From: JAGVSZ01 sp035456405
Lineage (GTDB): Bacteria > Pseudomonadota > Gammaproteobacteria > Burkholderiales > SG8-39
Reading direction: 5' to 3'
Length of the DNA: 64,000 nucleotides
NCBI GenBank assembly: GCA_035456405.1
Contig: DATIDG010000075.1
Location: 62,001-126,000, forward strand
The notes beneath the pieces were generated by a model. The model did no database searches. It was not told the origin of the DNA and saw only the letters and a list, made by a program, of their open reading frames with translations. Position numbers and translations under genes: made by a program. Shown here piece after piece: positions 53,253 to 62,016 of the stretch (its first letter is position 1; the number at the start of each line of letters is the position of its first letter).

Positions 53253-54914
53253 CTAGCGCATGGCGAACAGCGCGGGTCCGAGCCCCGGGTGCGCATCGAA
53301 CAAGGTCGCGAAATCGCTTTCCCGGCGGCCGCCTTTGGCGCGCACCACGCGCGCCAGCGCCCGCCGCTCAACGGTGTTCCAGCGCGACACCCCCGGCAGC
53401 GCGAGCACGAACGGGCTCCAGCGCCGCCATGCCAGCCGCTCTCCGGGCGTGAAGCCCTGCAGGGAACGCAGCCCGGTGAGCCGCATGAGCGCCCGGCTCG
53501 CTTGGTCGAGCGCTGCGGACCTGTCATCGCCGGCTTGCCGCGCGAGCAGCGCCGCCGCGCGCTCCCCAAGCGCAGCGACCGGAGGCAGGCCGCGGCCACG
53601 GCCCGGATCTACGTCGAAGAACATATGCCATCCGGCCAGCTTGCGGAGCGTAGCGGGCGACGACCGGTGGCGCGGGTTCGCCTGCATGCGCGCGATCTCG
53701 ACCCGCGCCATCCGCCGTGCCGGCGCCGCGCGCGGTCGGAATCCCATCTTGCAGTAGAACCACCAGGCGCCGGACGCGATGCCCTCCTCGTTCCCTAAGC
53801 CGAGCTGATAAGGCTCGATGCTGTACGAGGCGGCGCCGAACAGGTGCCGCGCCAGCGCGAGCAGGCGCGCGAATGCGTGTGCAGCCTCGCCGCCGCGGAA
53901 CGTCGGGAAGGTGTTGAACGAGACCGCCGCCGTGCCGCCGATCACGTCCAGCTGCGAGTAGCCGACCGGCACCCCGTTCTGCAGCGTGAGCGCGCCGTAG
54001 ACCGCCGGCAGCAGCGTCCGGCGCTCGGGCGCGACGCCGATCAGCGCGAACGCGAGTCCGTCCCCGTCGTCCACGATGCGCACGTCGCGCGCGTCGCCGT
54101 AGGCGAAGGCGTCGAGGTCGCGCTTGCGCGTGATCATCGCGCCGCGGGCGAGCTCGACCATGCCGAGGCCCTCGGCGCGCCCGAGCACGCGCACGTCGCG
54201 CGGCGCGCGCCGGATCTCCTCGCGCAGGCCCGGCCGGTCGCGGCGCAGCGGCCCAGTGCGGAACACGGCCGGCGCTTCGACGTGCCGGGCGAGCGTGCGG
54301 CTGGGCGTGCCCGGCCCGGGCGCGAGCTCGCAGCTCGGATCGAGGCCGTCGTAAAGCGATTCGCGCGTGAAGCTGTCGCCCGGCATTGACTCGATCGCCC
54401 GCACGAGGAACGCCGCATCGGTCGCGCGCCCGCGCAGGACGTCGAGGGCCGCGTAGCCCGCCGGGGTGCGCTCGCGCAGCCACTGGGCCTCCGCAGGCGT
54501 GACGAGAAGAGGCAGTGCTCCCGCGATGTTCTCCTCGGCTTCGCCGTCGCTGCGGTCCAGCCGGAACTGCGCCGGCCAGCGGTGCGCGAGCCAGCGTGCG
54601 GTCGGCCAGAAGAAGCGATAGCGGATCGTCGTGCCCGCGATGCCGGTGTCCGCGAACGCGTCGCGATGCGGCCGGAGATCGGCGCGGCGCGCGAAGCGCT
54701 GGAGCATCCGCTCGACCTGCGACGCCACGCGCGCATCGTCCGGGTAGGCGCGCAGGAAGCACAGCGCCTCGTGCAGACGCTCGACCTGGCGGGCGGTGGC
54801 GAGGCGCGCGCGGTCGAGCACGCCGAGCAGCGCGAGCTTGTGCTCCGCGCGCGCGCCGCCGAATTTGTTCTTGTTCTTCTCGAGCGCAGCGAGCGCGCGG
54901 GTCGCCTTCGTCAA
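53253..54914 (-). CDS. Hypothetical protein with GNAT-like C-terminal region
   Basis: 553 residues if it starts at the TTG overlapping the enoyl-CoA hydratase stop (TTGA). The N-terminal half is helical (LHEALCFLRAYPDD, FARRADLRPHRDAFADTGIA). The C-terminal half shows a GNAT-like core: TLQNGVPVGYSQLDVIGG and NEEGIASGAWWFYCKMGFRP (the FYxKxGF motif of acetyltransferases). I do not recognise the full protein. Coupling to an enoyl-CoA hydratase hints at acyl-CoA chemistry, such as acyl transfer. Start uncertain. Confidence 0.75.
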   Translation of the reverse strand: MTKATRALAALEKNKNKFGGARAEHKLALLGVLDRARLATARQVERLHEALCFLRAYPDDARVASQVERMLQRFARRADLRPHRDAFADTGIAGTTIRYRFFWPTARWLAHRWPAQFRLDRSDGEAEENIAGALPLLVTPAEAQWLRERTPAGYAALDVLRGRATDAAFLVRAIESMPGDSFTRESLYDGLDPSCELAPGPGTPSRTLARHVEAPAVFRTGPLRRDRPGLREEIRRAPRDVRVLGRAEGLGMVELARGAMITRKRDLDAFAYGDARDVRIVDDGDGLAFALIGVAPERRTLLPAVYGALTLQNGVPVGYSQLDVIGGTAAVSFNTFPTFRGGEAAHAFARLLALARHLFGAASYSIEPYQLGLGNEEGIASGAWWFYCKMGFRPRAAPARRMARVEIARMQANPRHRSSPATLRKLAGWHMFFDVDPGRGRGLPPVAALGERAAALLARQAGDDRSAALDQASRALMRLTGLRSLQGFTPGERLAWRRWSPFVLALPGVSRWNTVERRALARVVRAKGGRRESDFATLFDAHPGLGPALFAMR

Positions 54915-55687
54915 ATCTTCTTCCTCTCCGTGAAGCGGGACCGGGCGGCGTGCCCCTCCTCGCTCGCGATCGCCAGCGCGAACTGGTCGGCGCCGGCGTG
55001 CGAGCCGAGGTGCAGGAGCGCGTTCGCCGCAGCGTTCGCCGACTCCTTCGTCATCCGCACGACCGTCTCCGGCATCGCGGCGACCGTGCGCGCGATGTCG
55101 TGGGCTCGCGACTCGGCTTCGCCCGCCGGAGCAACGTGGTCGATGACGCCGATCTCGCGCGCCTCGGCCGCGGCGATCCGCTCGCAGAGGATGGCGAGCC
55201 GCTTCGCCTGCGCCGGCCCGGCGAGCTGCACGAGGCGGTGGATCGTGCCCCAGGTGAGCGGCATGCCGAGGCTGATCTCGGGAAAGCTCACGAATGCGTT
55301 CCCGGCTGCGACCCGGAAGTCGCATGCGAGCGCGAGCGCCATCCCGCCGCCGATCGCGTAGCCCTCGATCGCCGCGATTGTGACCTGCGGGATCTCCTCC
55401 CACGCGGCGCACATGCGGTAGCCGGCACTCGCGATGCGGCGCTGCTCGGCGAGCGGCTTCGACGCGGCGTCCCAGCGATCGGGGTCCTTGAGGTCGGCCC
55501 CCGCGCAGAAGTGATCGGGCCCGCCGGCGAGCACGATCGCGCGCACCGCGCCGCGCGCCTCGCAGCCGCGCGCCAGTTCGGTGAGCTCGCGCATGAGCGC
55601 GAGCGAGAGCGCGTTGCGGCTGCGCGGACGGTTCATGCGGACGGTGAGGACGCCCTCGCGCTCTTCCAGCGCCAGGTGCTTGTACAC
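54911..55687 (-). CDS. Enoyl-CoA hydratase/isomerase family protein
   Basis: 258 residues. Crotonase fold: VLTVRMNRPRSRNALSLALM, oxyanion-hole motif FCAGADLKD, and AIEGYAIGGGMALALACDFR. The usual second catalytic Glu lies in a SFPEISLGMPLTWG region. Members hydrate enoyl-CoA or perform related reactions. The gene is preceded by a TATAAT -10 box and followed by the coupled GNAT-like protein gene. Confidence 0.93.
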   Translation of the reverse strand: MYKHLALEEREGVLTVRMNRPRSRNALSLALMRELTELARGCEARGAVRAIVLAGGPDHFCAGADLKDPDRWDAASKPLAEQRRIASAGYRMCAAWEEIPQVTIAAIEGYAIGGGMALALACDFRVAAGNAFVSFPEISLGMPLTWGTIHRLVQLAGPAQAKRLAILCERIAAAEAREIGVIDHVAPAGEAESRAHDIARTVAAMPETVVRMTKESANAAANALLHLGSHAGADQFALAIASEEGHAARSRFTERKKI

Positions 55688-55714
55688 GTGCTGACTCCCC
55701 GGGGGCGGCGCGCA

Positions 55715-55720
55715 ATTATA
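55715..55720 (-). promoter_or_regulatory. Perfect -10 box (TATAAT) upstream of the enoyl-CoA hydratase gene
   Basis: On the minus strand TATAAT is followed after 27 bases by the ATG at 55687, with GGGGAG as ribosome site. A perfect -10 stands out in this GC-rich DNA. The -35 region (CGTAGG-like) is poor, so an activator may be needed. Confidence 0.45.
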
Positions 55721-56464
55721 AATTGAGAGCGTTTCGCCCTACGAAGGACTGGAGCTTTCTCTTTTCTTATGCCGTTATTGATACCAGCGTTGATGGCCTG
55801 CGAGCCCACTGTAACGGACGCGTGTCCAGGCTGCTTGGGATGCGCCAGGATCGACGATGGCGGACGCCCTGGGGCCCCTCTAGCGCCGCGTTCACCCGCC
55901 GCCGCCCAGCGCCCGCTACGGGGCGGTCGTCACCCGGGAAGGCCGACCGCGCGCCGATCGCGGCGTGGCGGCCGCCGCTACGCGCGTCACCGGGGGAGCG
56001 ACGATCGCCGCTTGCGCTTGCTCCCGAACAACGCCTCGGTCAACTCCTGGCAGACCTTTGTCGAGCAACTTCCGCTCGATGAGCTCGGGCCGCCCCTTCG
56101 CGTGCCTCGCCTCGGCTTTCGAGGGCGGCAGGCATCTGGCCCGCGATCGGCCGGAAACGTGCCGTAGCACGCTGCGATCGCTTGCCACGCGCTCGTGCGG
56201 ACGGATTCGATCCGCAGCTCGATCGCACGGCTCGCCGCGCCGAGGCTTGTCGCCGCGATTGCATACGGCGCCTGAGGCCCGCTGCCGGGCGATCAGGGAC
56301 GGGGTGAGACCGCCCCGTACCTGGGTACGGCCGATCGACGAGCCTGGGGGCTCTGGCGCGGCCCGGTCAGGACACGTCGACGACCCGCTAGAGCGGTTCG
56401 GGTCTGAGCGTACAATTCAATTGTCCGCGCGTACTCGCCGGCCGTGCAGCGGTCCGATGAGCCA
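55721..56464. other. Gene-poor accessory DNA
   Basis: About 740 bases with no credible gene in either strand. Open frames here have codon usage and composition of chance translation. It contains the first copy of a 21-bp direct repeat (56369-56389). One minus-strand frame (55916-56188) has a segment ERKLLDKGLPGVDR faintly like a RecX-type helix, too weak to annotate. Confidence 0.5.
56369..56389 (+). repeat. 21-bp direct repeat, copy 1
   Basis: AGGACACGTCGACGACCCGCT, identical to the copy at 56794-56814. The two copies bracket a small gene, 425 bases apart in start position. Confidence 0.85.
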
Positions 56465-56776
56465 ATGGAGTTCTCCATCAACGGCCGTACGTTCGATACG
56501 GCTACGTCCACGACCGCCGCAATCTCCAGAGGCATGAAGTCGGCAGGCGAAAGCTATGACGGCTACGAGCTGCGCTGGGAGGACGTCCTATATCGCACCG
56601 CAGAGGGCGCGTTCTTCGTTCACGAGCACCACACGAACAAGTCCGCGCGCGGCGGCAAGCCGATCATTACGGACGAGACGTCGGAGTTGACGCCGGAGCA
56701 GGCGATTCAGTGGATCCGCGATCGCGGCGCCGTGGTCATAGATGCCGAAGGCCTTCATCTGCCAGACGACTGCTAG
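56465..56776 (+). CDS. Hypothetical protein, 103 residues
   Basis: MEFSINGRTFDTATSTTAAI, then ELRWEDVLYRTAEGAFFVHE, and a C-terminal TPEQAIQWIRDRGAVVIDAE. A mixed alpha/beta soluble protein, no signal or membrane segment, no recognised domain. Its sequence is coherent and its composition is unlike the flanks, so it is probably real. It is bracketed by identical 21-bp direct repeats, which suggests it arrived as a small mobile or duplicated unit. Confidence 0.65.
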   Translation: MEFSINGRTFDTATSTTAAISRGMKSAGESYDGYELRWEDVLYRTAEGAFFVHEHHTNKSARGGKPIITDETSELTPEQAIQWIRDRGAVVIDAEGLHLPDDC

Positions 56777-57313
56777 CCGCGGCGCGACCGTCTAGGACAC
56801 GTCGACGACCCGCTCGCGGCGTCTCGGCTACCGGGTCACCTTGCGCGAATACGAAGAGCTTGTCGCGCTCGGCGAGATGCGGCTCGCGGTGCTCATCGGC
56901 AGGGCCTGCCCGCCGCGATCGGTAGGCCCTCATCGCGCTTCGGAGCCGCGCTACGCGATGGCCACGCCTCGCGCCGAAACTTTGCGCGCAACTTCGATCG
57001 CCGACGCGACCTGATCCGTTCCCGCCTCCCGCTCCCACCACCCGCGCGGGAACGCGACCACGGCCCGAGCAGCACGGTCTTCTGAAATCGAAGAAGTCGG
57101 CGTGGAACGCTGAAATGCCGTTAACTTCTGAAATGGATGAGCAATCGTTCCAAAATCGAGCGTCGATATTTCTCCAATTGCGTCGCCTGATCGACGAGCG
57201 CCGACGCGAAAGGGATTCTTTCCGCTCTTCTGCATGATCGGCACACAACGAAGGCCAACCTCGTATCGCTCTTGCTTTGGTGTCCTGATGACAGATTGAC
57301 CACCAAAGCATGA
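56777..57313. other. Gene-poor accessory DNA with repeat copy 2
   Basis: About 535 bases. Holds the second 21-bp direct repeat at 56794-56814. A short plus-strand stretch reads LGYRVTLREYEELVALGEMR and might be a relic of a small coding sequence. Nothing else is supported. Confidence 0.5.
56794..56814 (+). repeat. 21-bp direct repeat, copy 2
   Basis: Same 21 bases as 56369-56389, immediately after the 103-residue hypothetical gene. Confidence 0.85.
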
Positions 57314-58111
57314 ATGCCCGCTGGCTGCAAACAATCTAAGCCCATCCGTCGCGAAACCGGTTTCACCCTACTGGAGCTTGCGATCTCGCTTGCCGTGATC
57401 GCCCTGATCCTAGGGAGCGTTCTCGTCGGGAGCGCCGTCGCGTCGCAGGCTCGCCTGCGCAGCCTCACCAAGGATCACGCGGGCCTGATCGCGGCCATAC
57501 ACATCTATCGGCATCGCTACGCAGCACTTCCCGGCGACGACCGGAACGCCGCCACCCGTTGGCCCAATGCCAGGAACGGGACCGGAGATGGTGTCGTCGG
57601 GGGCCGGTACGACGACCCTCCGCCTGCCGACCCTTCGACCCTGACTGTCGACGCCACAACGGGGGAAACGCTTCTCTTCTGGTGGCACCTTCGCCTGGCC
57701 GGTCTCATTCAGGGGCCCACCTCGGGGCCGGGCGCGGTAGCGCCACCAGCATGGTCAACGGCAGGCCGAATCGGCGTCGAAGACGGATACATGGGTCTCG
57801 TAGGACTCACTGTTTGCGTGCACGGCGTCACGCCCAAGCTCGCCTCAGAACTCGAGATCCAGATCGACGACGGGAATCCCAACACAGGCGATGTGCGCGC
57901 ACTCGCGCTTGCGTCGGACGGTTCGGCCACGAACATTTCTAACGGCCGTTACCAGGAGACGGGAACGGGCGTGTACGAGGTGTGCATGAGCCTCGCTTCC
58001 GGCAGCGGTTACGCAACGTCGACCGACAGCGGCAACGGCAACGCCAGAGGTAACGGCAAAGGCAACGGAAATGGCAAGGGCAATGGGAATGGCAAGGGCA
58101 ATGGGTGGTGA
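57314..58111 (+). CDS. Prepilin-like protein with Gly-Asn/Gly-Lys repeat tail
   Basis: 265 residues. A prepilin peptidase site RRETG-FTLLELAISLAVIALIL (cleavage after G16, Glu+5) is followed by the hydrophobic helix and a globular domain (RHRYAALPGDDRNAATRWPN, GLVGLTVCVHGV). The last 25 residues are repeats of GN, GK and GNGK units ending GNGW, encoded by tandem near-copies of GGCAACGGCAAAGGCAATGG-type sequence at 58029-58108. The GDD...A pattern fits a prepilin-type domain of type IV-like pilins. The Gly/Asn tail looks recently expanded. Confidence 0.82.
   Translation: MPAGCKQSKPIRRETGFTLLELAISLAVIALILGSVLVGSAVASQARLRSLTKDHAGLIAAIHIYRHRYAALPGDDRNAATRWPNARNGTGDGVVGGRYDDPPPADPSTLTVDATTGETLLFWWHLRLAGLIQGPTSGPGAVAPPAWSTAGRIGVEDGYMGLVGLTVCVHGVTPKLASELEIQIDDGNPNTGDVRALALASDGSATNISNGRYQETGTGVYEVCMSLASGSGYATSTDSGNGNARGNGKGNGNGKGNGNGKGNGW
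58029..58108 (+). repeat. Short tandem repeat coding the Gly-Asn/Gly-Lys tail
   Basis: Imperfect 6-, 12- and 18-base units (GGCAAC, GGCAAAGGCAACGGAAAT, GGCAAGGGCAATGGGAAT) repeat in frame to the end of the prepilin-like gene. Unit number is likely to vary by slippage. Confidence 0.8.
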
Positions 58112-58526
58112 ATCGACTTGAGAAGCGCGGCGCATTCGCACAGTTTGCAGATGCAAGCTTATGACCATGGAGCGGAAGGACGAGGGCAACCTCGGTAGGA
58201 TCAGATGACGACTCCGCACTGGCTCATTGCTGCGCGGTCCAGAGCGGAATTGCAGCGTGGCCGTGATGCGTTGGCGTAAACGGCAAGCCGCGGCGCATCG
58301 TCGCCCTTCACGCGCTGACGGCCAGCCGGTCGCAATCCGTTCAAGCAACAGGATCCACGCCGCTTCGCCGGGGGTGGTTGTGTCTGGTTCCGGTGATCTC
58401 GCCGAAAAACAACAACGTGTCGACTCCGGCCGGTCACCTTGATAACCGTGAAGAAGTGCCCGCCGCGCGCGGGCCTTATTGTTTTCCATCGTGGCTGCGA
58501 TCGCTGAGATGTATAGGAGAAATCAA
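58112..58526. other. Intergenic, nothing recognised
   Basis: About 415 bases between the prepilin-like gene and the next gene. A possible ribosome site TAGGAGA lies at its end. No repeats or genes seen. Confidence 0.5.
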
Positions 58527-58946
58527 ATGGAACCCATTGAGTTTGAGCATGTGACGATTGAATCCCTCCGGGAGTCACACCGTGGCGAGCATAAGCTGCG
58601 GGAGGACAAGCCCGAGCAGGAAAAGAGCGTGCTTCGGTCCCCCGAATCCGCGGCTGACTCCTGCCTTTCGCAGCAGGCTGTCAGTTGGCTGCTTGCGCTT
58701 CCCGAAGCGGTTCGCCCCACCAAGCTCGCAGCATCGTATCCGCGAGTGGTGAACCGTCTATGCCAACTCTGGCGTCGGCCCGTCGAGATGGATCGCTACT
58801 TCGAGGATCTGATGATCGATAGACGAGGGGGACGGCAAGGATTCCCTCTCAACGTCGCGCAAGAGCTGGCATCTTTGAGCGATTACTACCGCAGAGACGT
58901 ATTTCCGGTGCGCCAGACGATTTGGTACAACGACAGGCCACAGTAA
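58527..58946 (+). CDS. Conserved hypothetical protein
   Basis: 139 residues from ATG 58527 (MEPIEFEHVTIESLR) with an AGGAGA site. The first half is charged and probably disordered; the second half is a helical domain with LPEAVRPTKLAASYPRVVNR and MIDRRGGRQGFPLNVAQELA, then YYRRDVFP. The wording of this domain resembles a small conserved betaproteobacterial protein of unknown role, remembered but not verified. No signal peptide. Confidence 0.75.
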   Translation: MEPIEFEHVTIESLRESHRGEHKLREDKPEQEKSVLRSPESAADSCLSQQAVSWLLALPEAVRPTKLAASYPRVVNRLCQLWRRPVEMDRYFEDLMIDRRGGRQGFPLNVAQELASLSDYYRRDVFPVRQTIWYNDRPQ

Positions 58947-59280
58947 GGTCCGCTGTGGCGGACGCGCGCTACGGCGCCCGTCGACATGGGCCTCCAGACG
59001 TAATTCAACGCCACGACCCTCAAGAGCCGCGTGGTGTGTGTCTCCGACGGGAACACGACCACGAGTCGGTGACGCTCGCACGACTGGGGGCGTCGACGGC
59101 TCGACGGCGCAGCGCAGGCTGGTTGGGACGTAAAGGCCCCCCAGATGGTTGCAGGACCGCGCTTTTGTCTTCGCCATTCACAAAAGTTGACAGTTCGTCT
59201 TTGGGGCTCGGCGGTACCCTGTCTCTCGTGTGGTGCGTCTGCGGCGCTTCCACTCCGGTGACTCGTGTAAAGGGATCGAC
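58947..59280. other. Intergenic, upstream of the PEP-CTERM gene
   Basis: About 330 bases. TTGACA at 59188-59193 could be a -35 box, but no matching -10 is found at the right distance. No -24/-12 sigma-54 pattern is convincing. Confidence 0.4.
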
Positions 59281-59841
59281 GTGAGAGTGACGTCCAAGCT
59301 GTTCGCGGTCGTGTTCTTCCTCTGCGGTTTCGCTCCTAGTGCCATGGCCGCCACTTGCTCCAGCGCGACTAATTGGGGCAGCCTGGGGCCACCAGATCTC
59401 CAGTTGTTTGGTCAGTCCTTCAGCAGCAGTGGCAGCTATCTCGACTGCTACTCGTTCACACTGTCCACGTCCGCCGATTCTTTCGGCGGTGCGATCGAGA
59501 TCGATCCAAGCCTCTTTGGCTACGACCTCAACTACCTTGCCATTGACGTCACTTCCGTGAGCCTGTTCGGTGGTGGCGTGGTGGGCGGCCAGACTGGCGC
59601 ACTCCTCGGCGTTGACTTCACGGCGGAAGACTTCGGCTTCAGCTTGCTAAGCCTAGGGACCTACACACTTGCGATCGCAAGCACCGTAATACCTGAGTGG
59701 GGAATACTGTCGGGGTCAGTCGGTTACGCGGGATCGGTGTCAACGGTAGTCGCTAATGGCGTCCCCGAACCCGGCACCCTCGCGCTACTCGCCGCCGCCC
59801 TCGCCGGTCTCGGTTTCTCTCGCCGCCGCAAGCTGCACTGA
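59281..59841 (+). CDS. PEP-CTERM sorting domain-containing secreted protein
   Basis: 186 residues from GTG 59281. Signal peptide 1-23 (APSAMA-A), then a Ser/Gly-rich body with SFTLSTSADSFGGAIEIDPS and LGTYTLAIAS, as seen in the FxDxF-type PEP-CTERM group. The C-terminus has the motif VPEPGTLALLAAAL, a hydrophobic helix and basic SRRRK. Such proteins are cleaved and sorted by an exosortase, often into EPS-associated surface structures. No exosortase gene is present in the window, so it must lie elsewhere. A terminator follows. Confidence 0.92.
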   Translation: MRVTSKLFAVVFFLCGFAPSAMAATCSSATNWGSLGPPDLQLFGQSFSSSGSYLDCYSFTLSTSADSFGGAIEIDPSLFGYDLNYLAIDVTSVSLFGGGVVGGQTGALLGVDFTAEDFGFSLLSLGTYTLAIASTVIPEWGILSGSVGYAGSVSTVVANGVPEPGTLALLAAALAGLGFSRRRKLH

Positions 59842-59861
59842 GTAGCGCATCGCGCAACAGG

Positions 59862-59887
59862 ACCCCGCCCGCGTGGCGGGGTTTTTC
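59862..59887 (+). terminator. Intrinsic terminator after the PEP-CTERM gene
   Basis: CCCCGCC pairs with GGCGGGG across CGCGT, followed by five Ts. It lies 21 bases after the stop. Confidence 0.85.
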
Positions 59888-60339
59888 GTTCTATCCGCCG
59901 GCAATTCGCGCCAGAAGGTGAGTCACCGCAAACCGCGGCCATCGCAATAGGTACCGGCCACGAATCCAACTGGCGCATCCGCTGGAACCCGCCGGATCGG
60001 AGGCAGGCCCCGAGTAGCGCGCCGCGCCGGGAGGAAGAGGCCGGCGCGCGCGAGCATCCTAATGTTCAGTCGCCCCGGCCTCGCGCTCCAAGTGCGCCTC
60101 GATCTGCGCGGCCGCCTCGGCGAATATCCGCTCGCGGTCGCGCTCGAGCTCCGCGGCGATCTCGCCAAGAGTTACGCGTTCGAGCCCGTTCGCTCCGGGC
60201 GCTAAACGCACCGCGCGGCCCGGTGTTCGCCGGAGTGTCGGAGACTTTTGCGCAGTGCGGCGCGCGTGAACGCGCCCAACGACGAATTCACAGACGTTTA
60301 CTTTCATGCGACGGCGACTCGCCTAGACTGGCGATAGCC
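59888..60339. other. Gene-poor segment, possibly decayed coding sequence
   Basis: About 450 bases. On the minus strand 60059-60190 reads GLERVTLGEIAAELERDRER followed by IFAEAAAQIEAHLE, a coherent helical segment that may be a relic of a small protein, but no family is recognised. Otherwise nothing supported. Confidence 0.4.
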
Positions 60340-60543
60340 ATGTCGCTTCTCACGCTTTTCTTAGGTGTCTGGCTGCTGACCCTGCTTGCGGGCGAACACC
60401 TCCTCGCGAATCGCGGAATCGTGCTCGGGCAGGACATGCCGGTTGCTGCCGCATGGTCGATCCGCGTCGCGTATTTCACCGGCACGGGCGGCGTCGCGAT
60501 TCTGTTTCTCTGGTTCGTCGCCGACATTCTATCCGCGGTTTAG
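60340..60543 (+). CDS. Small two-helix membrane protein
   Basis: 67 residues from ATG 60340. Two transmembrane helices: SLLTLFLGVWLLTLLAG and, later, YFTGTGGVAILFLWFVADIL. No recognised family. No clear ribosome site; the coherent hydrophobic pattern is the main evidence for a real gene. Confidence 0.5.
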   Translation: MSLLTLFLGVWLLTLLAGEHLLANRGIVLGQDMPVAAAWSIRVAYFTGTGGVAILFLWFVADILSAV

Positions 60544-60606
60544 CAACGATCGGCGCAGCCGAACGCGCTCGCAAGAGGCGGGCGCGTGGATCCTCCGGAT
60601 TGACGA

Positions 60607-60693
60607 CTAACGAATACGTCGTCGCCGCAAGGCGAGTGCGGTGAGCGCGAGGCCGAGTAGCGCGAGCGTGCCGGCCTCGAGGACCGCGACGCA
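60607..60693 (-). pseudogene. Broken C-terminus of a second PEP-CTERM protein
   Basis: On the minus strand the codons before the stop at 60607-60609 read VLEAGTLALLGLALTALALR then RRRIR, the complete helix and basic end of a PEP-CTERM tail. The motif is VLEAG where PEP-CTERM has VPEPG or VPEAG. A TGA stop lies only six codons upstream of the motif, so no protein body remains. Confidence 0.75.
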
Positions 60694-60799
60694 AGAACCT
60701 CACCTCTTCGCCTAACACGTTGACTCTTTGACAATCCGAAATCCTGCGGCGCCATAACGCGATGCAACATGTAAGTTGCATCGACATTCCGCAAGCAGA

Positions 60800-61945
60800 T
60801 CACGTCATTACAAGACGAGCGAGCCGCTCGGTGACCGCGCGCCACGAGTAGTGCGTTGCGGCCCACTCCGGCCCGGCCGTGGCCGCCGACTTCCGCAGCT
60901 CCTCGCGCTCGACGACCTGCGCCATGCACTCGAGCAGCCCGTCCAGGCTCGGGTCGAGGTGCTTCGTGATGCCGTCGGGATGCGTGACGAGCCGGCTCTC
61001 GATCCTCAGCGCGAACTCGTCGCGGCAGAAGTCGTCGGTCGGGCCGCCCGCAGTCGCGATCACCGGCAGCCCGCTCGCGATCGCTTCCAGCACCGGCAGG
61101 TTGAAGCCTTCGGCGTGATACGGCGAAACGTAAGCATCGGCCGCCCGGTATAGCGCCGACAGGTCTTCGGGCAAAAGATCCTTGCCGACGTACACGACCG
61201 ACTGCAGCGCCGCGTCCGTTGCGGCGCGATCCATGGACTTGGCCTCCCGAACACGCTCTTCCATCTGTCCCTTGTAAAGAAACTCGGCACCTTTCAGCAG
61301 GAGCAGCGACTGCGAATAGCGGCTCTTGTGGCGGCCGAACACCACGAGCAGGTGCGCGATGCCCTTGTTCCCGGTCATTCCGCCGATGTTCAGGAACACG
61401 AAGGCGTCGTCCGGCAGCTTCAGGCGTTTCCGGACGGCGGTCTTCTCGTCGAGCTCGGGATGCCAGTAGTCGATCGGCTCGATGCCGTGCGGGACGACGT
61501 GCACGCGGGCGGGCTCGAACCCGGCTTCGATGAAGCCGCTCCGCGACCATCCGGAGGGTGCGACGATTTCGACCGAATCCGCGACCCGGCCGGTGCCGCT
61601 GCCCTGCTCGTCATAGGCGAGATAGCCGGGCGGAAAGGTCCGCGTTTCCGACGTGCCGAAGACGAACACCCGGCGCGCCGGCCCGGCATGCAGCCGGAAA
61701 GGAAAATCGATCCGGTAGACCGCATCGAACGTCGCCGGCGCGGAGGCGTCGGCGGGCCTGATCCGTCCGCGGAACTGCTGCTCCAGCCCGAGCTTCGACT
61801 GCGGCCATGCGGGATCGAACAGCGGCCGGTCCCCGTGGAAGACCTGCAGCCCCTTCGTCGTGGCGAGATGCGTGAGCTGGTGCTGGTTGACCAGCGCGAA
61901 GGAGTGATGGACGCCGCGCCAGCCCTCGACGAGCAGCGTCTTCAC
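60800..61945 (-). CDS. Glycosyltransferase, GT4-like family
   Basis: 381 residues. GT-B fold. The C-terminal domain carries NIGGMTGNKGIAHLL and the donor-binding E-x7-E signature AEGFNLPVLEAIASGLPVIA near residue 265. The N-terminus lacks the usual glycine-rich loop and starts MKTLLVEGWRGVHHSFALVN. It transfers a sugar from a nucleotide donor. The target is unknown; being near a PEP-CTERM gene, surface polysaccharide is plausible but unproven. Confidence 0.9.
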   Translation of the reverse strand: MKTLLVEGWRGVHHSFALVNQHQLTHLATTKGLQVFHGDRPLFDPAWPQSKLGLEQQFRGRIRPADASAPATFDAVYRIDFPFRLHAGPARRVFVFGTSETRTFPPGYLAYDEQGSGTGRVADSVEIVAPSGWSRSGFIEAGFEPARVHVVPHGIEPIDYWHPELDEKTAVRKRLKLPDDAFVFLNIGGMTGNKGIAHLLVVFGRHKSRYSQSLLLLKGAEFLYKGQMEERVREAKSMDRAATDAALQSVVYVGKDLLPEDLSALYRAADAYVSPYHAEGFNLPVLEAIASGLPVIATAGGPTDDFCRDEFALRIESRLVTHPDGITKHLDPSLDGLLECMAQVVEREELRKSAATAGPEWAATHYSWRAVTERLARLVMT

Positions 61946-62016
61946 CTGCCCGTCCCCCGCGAGTCGGATCGATCGGCCATGCGCGAGGCCGATGATAGTC
62001 GGCTCCGCTACGCGGG

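Noticed and set aside
55916..56188. Minus-strand frame with a RecX-like phrase
   Set aside because: Similarity is limited to about ten residues and the remainder does not fit RecX.
57121..57471. Minus-strand frame of 116 codons opposite the prepilin-like gene
   Set aside because: It overlaps the prepilin signal sequence on the other strand and has no coherent protein features.
59188..59215. TTGACA as -35 of the PEP-CTERM gene
   Set aside because: No -10 box at 16-18 bases; kept only as a note in the intergenic entry.
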